In this document: positions 5,644 through 8,923 of the stretch, piece by piece
Numbering within the stretch: position 1 is the stretch's first letter
How the letters are laid out: the number at the start of each line of letters is the position of its first letter
DNA from: an uncultured Cytophagaceae bacterium
GTDB lineage: Bacteria; Bacteroidota; Bacteroidia; Cytophagales; Spirosomataceae
DNA: 8,923 nt
Reading direction: 5' to 3'
Assembly: GCA_938008575.1 (NCBI GenBank)
Contig: CALLKB010000077.1
Coordinates: forward strand, 1-8,923
Made by a program: the position numbers and the translations under genes
The notes under the pieces: generated by a model
Databases searched by the model: none
The model's input: only the letters and a program-made list of their open reading frames with translations
What the model was told of the DNA's origin: nothing

Positions 5644-7761
5644 CTAATAGAACTTGTAACGCTTATCTACAATCTTAGCATTCTCTTTGATTGCCTCGTT
5701 GATGTAGAATGAAGAACGTTGAACGCCCATCATTTGAATTTGATTTTTGTATAATGAGTAATCCGCTAAGGCTGGAGCCGCAACACCACCTGTTTTTTCA
5801 GCGATGAAAACACCATTGTCTCCTACGAATACCGAACTACGCTTTCCATTTTTCAAACCTGCAATACGTCCTAAAGCGACTGCATCGGGACCTGCTGTAT
5901 TCAACATTCCGGCTGCCAACGTTTGATCTTGTACCGTTTCTACCAAAGCACCCGCACCGTATTTCTGTGCGATTTGCTCTAATGTACCTTTGATACCTGC
6001 TAATTTTTTCGAGATTTGCTCACCTTTGATTTCGTTACGAACCAAAGCCGTCAATTCGATGCGGAAGTCTTCAACTTTCACATTTTCTTTCTCTGTTTTA
6101 CCCGTTAAGAAAGCAACAATGTATTGGTTGTCTTGCTCAAATACTTTCTTTGAACCATCACCTACCGCAGTGTTGTCATCAAATGCCCAACGAACGATTT
6201 CACGTGCATTAGCTAAGTTGTTAACCGCTGAAGAGTTTTCTTGCAAACGATCCGCACGCATCATGATGATTGATTTGTCTTTCTTCAAAGCCGCCTCAAA
6301 TGCACCTACCGTTCCGTTCGCATTCGCAAATGCATCTGCTTGCGTGAACACTTTGTCTAAGGTCGCTTGAGAAGGAGCGATGGTCTTGTTGATCGCCGCT
6401 AATTTATAGCTCGTATTTGTTTTAGCATCCGTCACTTTTACAACGTGATAGCCAAAATCAGTTTCAACAACACCTGGCATCAACCCTGTTCCATTAAAAC
6501 CAAACAATGCTTTCTCGAATGACTTAACCATTCCGCCATTGTTTTTGAAATAGCCTAAATCACCACCGTTTTGAGCGGTACCATCCATGCCATTCATTTG
6601 AGCCAATGTCTCAAAGCTTCCGCCTCCTTTAACTTGCGCTAAAATTGCTTCAGCACGTTGCTTCGCTTGTGCTTTCGCTGAATCCGATTTGTTGGCCGGT
6701 GCAATCAAGATATGACTCGCACGCATCGTGAACAATGAATCTTTCTTCACGCCACCGTATTTGTAAATCGAATAAGTTAATCCTTCTTTGAATGGACCAT
6801 AGATACCACCCACTTGGAAAGTTGGCAACATCGTTTTCACCGCTGCTGGAATTTCTGCGTACGGCAACAAGTATGGCGTGCGCACATCTGAATTCAACAT
6901 GGCAAAAGCTGAATCGTTTGGTGCAACCGCTAAGTCTTTCGCTAATTTTTTGATTTGCGTATAGAACTCAGCTGTATCTTGTTTTGTAGGAATTACAGGG
7001 AAAGTCGCATATTGGATTGAACGTGTGTTCGTTCCTTTGAATTGATCTTTGTGCTTCGCCAAATACTCCTCTAATTGCGCATCCGTTACTTTCACGGTTG
7101 TGTCTGCCACAGAGAAGAATGGAACGAATAAGAAACGCGCATTGAACTTTGAATTTTGTGCTTGGTATTCTTTTTGCGCATCTGCTTGTGTTACGTAGTT
7201 CGACAAACGCAATAAGTTCTCATATTTCGAACGAATACGATCTTGAGAAATCGACTTCTCAAACGCCGCCCAAGCTTGTTGTTGTTGCGCTGGCATTGTT
7301 TTCAAGTTCTTCAAAAATTGGATCACAAACGTTTTGTCAAATTGACCCGTTTGAGGATTTGTGAATTGTTGGCGTACAGATGGGTGGATGTAATTTCCTT
7401 GAACCATGTCGATCAACTCCTCTTCAGAAACCTTTAATCCTAGGGCATCGAATTCTTTTTTGTAAGCAATATCCAAAACGAATTGGTTCCAAACTTGCTC
7501 ACGAATCGAAGCAGCTTCTTGCTCAGATGGACCTTTGCCTGTTTGAGCCGTGTAATTAGCCGTAGCTTCTTCTACTTTCTTTTGGAAGTCTTGAATCATG
7601 ATGCTTTCGCCCGCGATTTGACCTACTTCTTGAGAACTTGAACCAAATAAGGATGATTTACCTTGGAAAATATCACTTCCCACGAGAAACAACACTAAAC
7701 TGATCGCGATAGCCGCTGCCGCAATTCCCGATTTCTCTCTAATTTTTGTAATTAATGCCAT
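5644..7761 (-). CDS. ppiD: PpiD-like membrane-anchored peptidyl-prolyl cis-trans isomerase (SurA_N + parvulin)
   Basis: This 705-aa envelope folding factor should help newly exported proteins fold. A single membrane anchor lies at about 12-28 after a short basic cytoplasmic start (MALITKIREK), as in PpiD. Residues 45-240 are a SurA/PpiD-type N-terminal chaperone helical region (WNQFVLDIAYKKEFDALGLKVSEEEL). The canonical parvulin domain is at about 345-445: MRASHILI (346-353), FETLAQMNGMDGTAQNGGDLGYF (382-405, split by family pattern) and VVETDFGYHVVKV (431-443). Just before it, 246-340 shows weaker parvulin-like landmarks (RSIQYATFPV, GGIYGPFKEGLTYSIYKYGG) and may be a degenerate second copy. 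The C-terminal third is less conserved. The start is the ATG at 7761, giving a positively charged N-terminus directly before the anchor. A promoter candidate lies upstream, so it need not depend on argD transcription. It is longer than E. coli PpiD (623 aa), as is usual in Bacteroidota; calling it ppiD rather than surA rests on the anchor. Confidence 0.88.
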   Translation of the reverse strand: MALITKIREKSGIAAAAIAISLVLFLVGSDIFQGKSSLFGSSSQEVGQIAGESIMIQDFQKKVEEATANYTAQTGKGPSEQEAASIREQVWNQFVLDIAYKKEFDALGLKVSEEELIDMVQGNYIHPSVRQQFTNPQTGQFDKTFVIQFLKNLKTMPAQQQQAWAAFEKSISQDRIRSKYENLLRLSNYVTQADAQKEYQAQNSKFNARFLFVPFFSVADTTVKVTDAQLEEYLAKHKDQFKGTNTRSIQYATFPVIPTKQDTAEFYTQIKKLAKDLAVAPNDSAFAMLNSDVRTPYLLPYAEIPAAVKTMLPTFQVGGIYGPFKEGLTYSIYKYGGVKKDSLFTMRASHILIAPANKSDSAKAQAKQRAEAILAQVKGGGSFETLAQMNGMDGTAQNGGDLGYFKNNGGMVKSFEKALFGFNGTGLMPGVVETDFGYHVVKVTDAKTNTSYKLAAINKTIAPSQATLDKVFTQADAFANANGTVGAFEAALKKDKSIIMMRADRLQENSSAVNNLANAREIVRWAFDDNTAVGDGSKKVFEQDNQYIVAFLTGKTEKENVKVEDFRIELTALVRNEIKGEQISKKLAGIKGTLEQIAQKYGAGALVETVQDQTLAAGMLNTAGPDAVALGRIAGLKNGKRSSVFVGDNGVFIAEKTGGVAAPALADYSLYKNQIQMMGVQRSSFYINEAIKENAKIVDKRYKFY

Positions 7762-7836
7762 TGATACTATTATCTAATTGTTTTGTACGCTTTCTTTTCT
7801 TTGTATTTCTCGACTTTGTCTTGAACAAAAGAAACG

Positions 7837-7867
7837 CAAAATAATCACATTTCTAATGAAAAAGCAA
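7837..7867 (-). promoter_or_regulatory. Bacteroidota-type promoter candidate for the ppiD-like gene
   Basis: On the minus strand a TTG -33 element (7867-7865) is followed after 20 bases by TTATTTTG (7844-7837), one mismatch from TAnnTTTG. Transcription would start near 7830, leaving a 5' UTR of about 70 bases. It lies in the 123-base gap after argD, where I see no terminator. A second near-match to the -7 element a few bases downstream (TTCTTTTG) lacks a -33 partner. Confidence 0.45.
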
Positions 7868-7884
7868 GTCATTTCTAAACTAAT

Positions 7885-8923
7885 CTAGCCTTTTAAAACG
7901 CTTCGTAAACTTTCAAGGAAACGATCTGCGATGGCTTGGTCAATCGCCAAACTTGGCAATAAACGTAGCGTATGCTTTCCTGCATAGCCCATGAAAATAT
8001 GGTGCTGGTGCAATAATGCATCCCGAATAGGCCCTACGGCCTCTTCTAGCTCGATTCCGATCATCAATCCACGTCCGCGAACTTCTTTGATACCTTGAAT
8101 TCCTGCTAATTCTTGCTCAATATAAGCACCTATTTGCGTTGCATTGGCTAGTAAATTTTCTTCTTCAATGATATCCAAAACGACATTAGCTGCCGTGCAT
8201 GCCAAATGATTTCCGCCAAAAGTCGTACCTAACAAGCCATAGCTCGCCTGGATATGCGGTGCGATTAACACGCCGCCAATCGGGAAACCATTGCCCATGC
8301 CTTTCGCCGTGGTCATCATATCGGGATTAATTCCCGCATATTGATGCGAGAAGAATTTCCCCGAACGGCCATAGCCACATTGAACCGAATCCAAGATCAA
8401 TTGGGCTCCCGTTTCATCGCAACGCTGACGCAATGCTTGTAAAAATGGGGTAGAGGCAACTTGAATCCCACCTACACCTTGAATACCTTCAACAATCACA
8501 GCGGCCGTTTCTTCCGTAATGACATCCGATAATCCCTCGATTTGATTGAAGGGATGGAATGTCACATGGGATGTATCATTGATCGGAGCGACTATGCTCG
8601 GGTTGTCGGTAACTGCCACCGCACCGGCTGTTCTGCCGTGGAATGCTTTGGTGAATGCAACAACTTTTTTGCGTCCTGTATGAAAAGAAGCCAATTTTAG
8701 CGCATTTTCATTCGATTCCGCCCCCGAATTCGTTAAGAATAATTGGTAGCTTGGATATCCCGACACACGTCCTAATTTCTCGGCTAATTCTGCTTGACCA
8801 CCAATGATGATGGAATTTGAATAAAAACCGATGTTGGACAATTGTTCCGTCATCTTAGCCACATAAGTCGGGTGGGAGTGACCTATCGAGATCACCGCAT
8901 GTCCGCCATATAAATCTAGATCG
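7885..8923 (-). CDS. argD: Acetylornithine (or succinylornithine) aminotransferase, class III PLP enzyme (5' end outside window)
   Basis: ArgD catalyses the PLP-dependent transamination between N-acyl-glutamate semialdehyde and N-acyl-ornithine in cytoplasmic arginine synthesis. The frame runs to the right edge: nine codons before the GTG at 8895 read DLDLYGGHA, the conserved lead into VISIGHSHP, so that GTG is internal and about 25-35 N-terminal residues are missing. Visible motifs are TNSGAESNENALKLA (PLP phosphate binding), FHGRTAGA, VEGIQGVGGI, LILDSVQCGYGRSGKF (PLP-ring Asp and Gln) and TTAKGMGNGFPIGG, whose Lys (codon 8304-8302) forms the Schiff base. RGRGLMIGIEL near the C-terminus is typical. 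Some Bacteroidetes use N-succinyl instead of N-acetyl intermediates; the sequence alone does not decide. A related class III enzyme such as ornithine aminotransferase is less likely given these motifs. The position usually held by Glu in DE(V/I)Q is Ser here. Confidence 0.9.
   Translation of the reverse strand, partial: DLDLYGGHAVISIGHSHPTYVAKMTEQLSNIGFYSNSIIIGGQAELAEKLGRVSGYPSYQLFLTNSGAESNENALKLASFHTGRKKVVAFTKAFHGRTAGAVAVTDNPSIVAPINDTSHVTFHPFNQIEGLSDVITEETAAVIVEGIQGVGGIQVASTPFLQALRQRCDETGAQLILDSVQCGYGRSGKFFSHQYAGINPDMMTTAKGMGNGFPIGGVLIAPHIQASYGLLGTTFGGNHLACTAANVVLDIIEEENLLANATQIGAYIEQELAGIQGIKEVRGRGLMIGIELEEAVGPIRDALLHQHHIFMGYAGKHTLRLLPSLAIDQAIADRFLESLRSVLKG

Noticed and set aside
8893..8895. 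GTG start for argD
   Set aside because: Codons upstream of it encode DLDLYGGHA, a conserved part of class III acylornithine aminotransferases; the gene is cut by the window edge.

Overview
The window looks like chromosome from a Bacteroidota bacterium, most likely of the Cytophagales type. Three things point there: a gldG gene (gliding-motility family restricted to this phylum), start codons preceded by A-rich leaders rather than clear Shine-Dalgarno sites, and promoter candidates of the phylum's TTG / TAnnTTTG form upstream of the tRNA and the ppiD-like gene. The genus cannot be fixed from the sequence.

Layout, left to right. A 5'-truncated, AT-rich plus-strand gene (1-876) encodes a probable nuclease-like protein ending in a DUF5655 domain. 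It is followed by a minus-strand tRNA-Val (942-1016) with its own promoter and a strong terminator. A TerC/Alx-family membrane protein (1168-1980, plus) converges on a minus-strand run that fills the rest of the window. In transcription order the run is argD (partial, entering from the right edge), a ppiD-like membrane-anchored peptidyl-prolyl isomerase, gldG, dnaN, and a small exported thioredoxin-like protein.

Functionally this is mostly housekeeping: arginine biosynthesis, envelope protein folding, a motility/secretion ABC accessory protein, the replication sliding clamp, envelope thiol chemistry and probable metal export. The genes do not form an obvious single pathway. The only clearly accessory-looking piece is the AT-rich gene next to the tRNA 3' end.

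The most unusual material is between terC, trx and dnaN (1978-2739). Three arrays of a degenerate 7-base repeat (consensus RGWCRTT) lie here. Two of them begin exactly on the TAG stop codons of two unrelated convergent genes and together form a 38-bp imperfect inverted repeat with a terminator hairpin in its middle. The same region holds two REP-like hairpins in opposite orientation with compensatory stem changes, and a perfect 25-bp-arm palindrome that contains the last codons and stop of dnaN. I found no CRISPR array, no insertion sequence with a transposase, and no multi-gene novel system. No gene-free stretch exceeds 300 bases.
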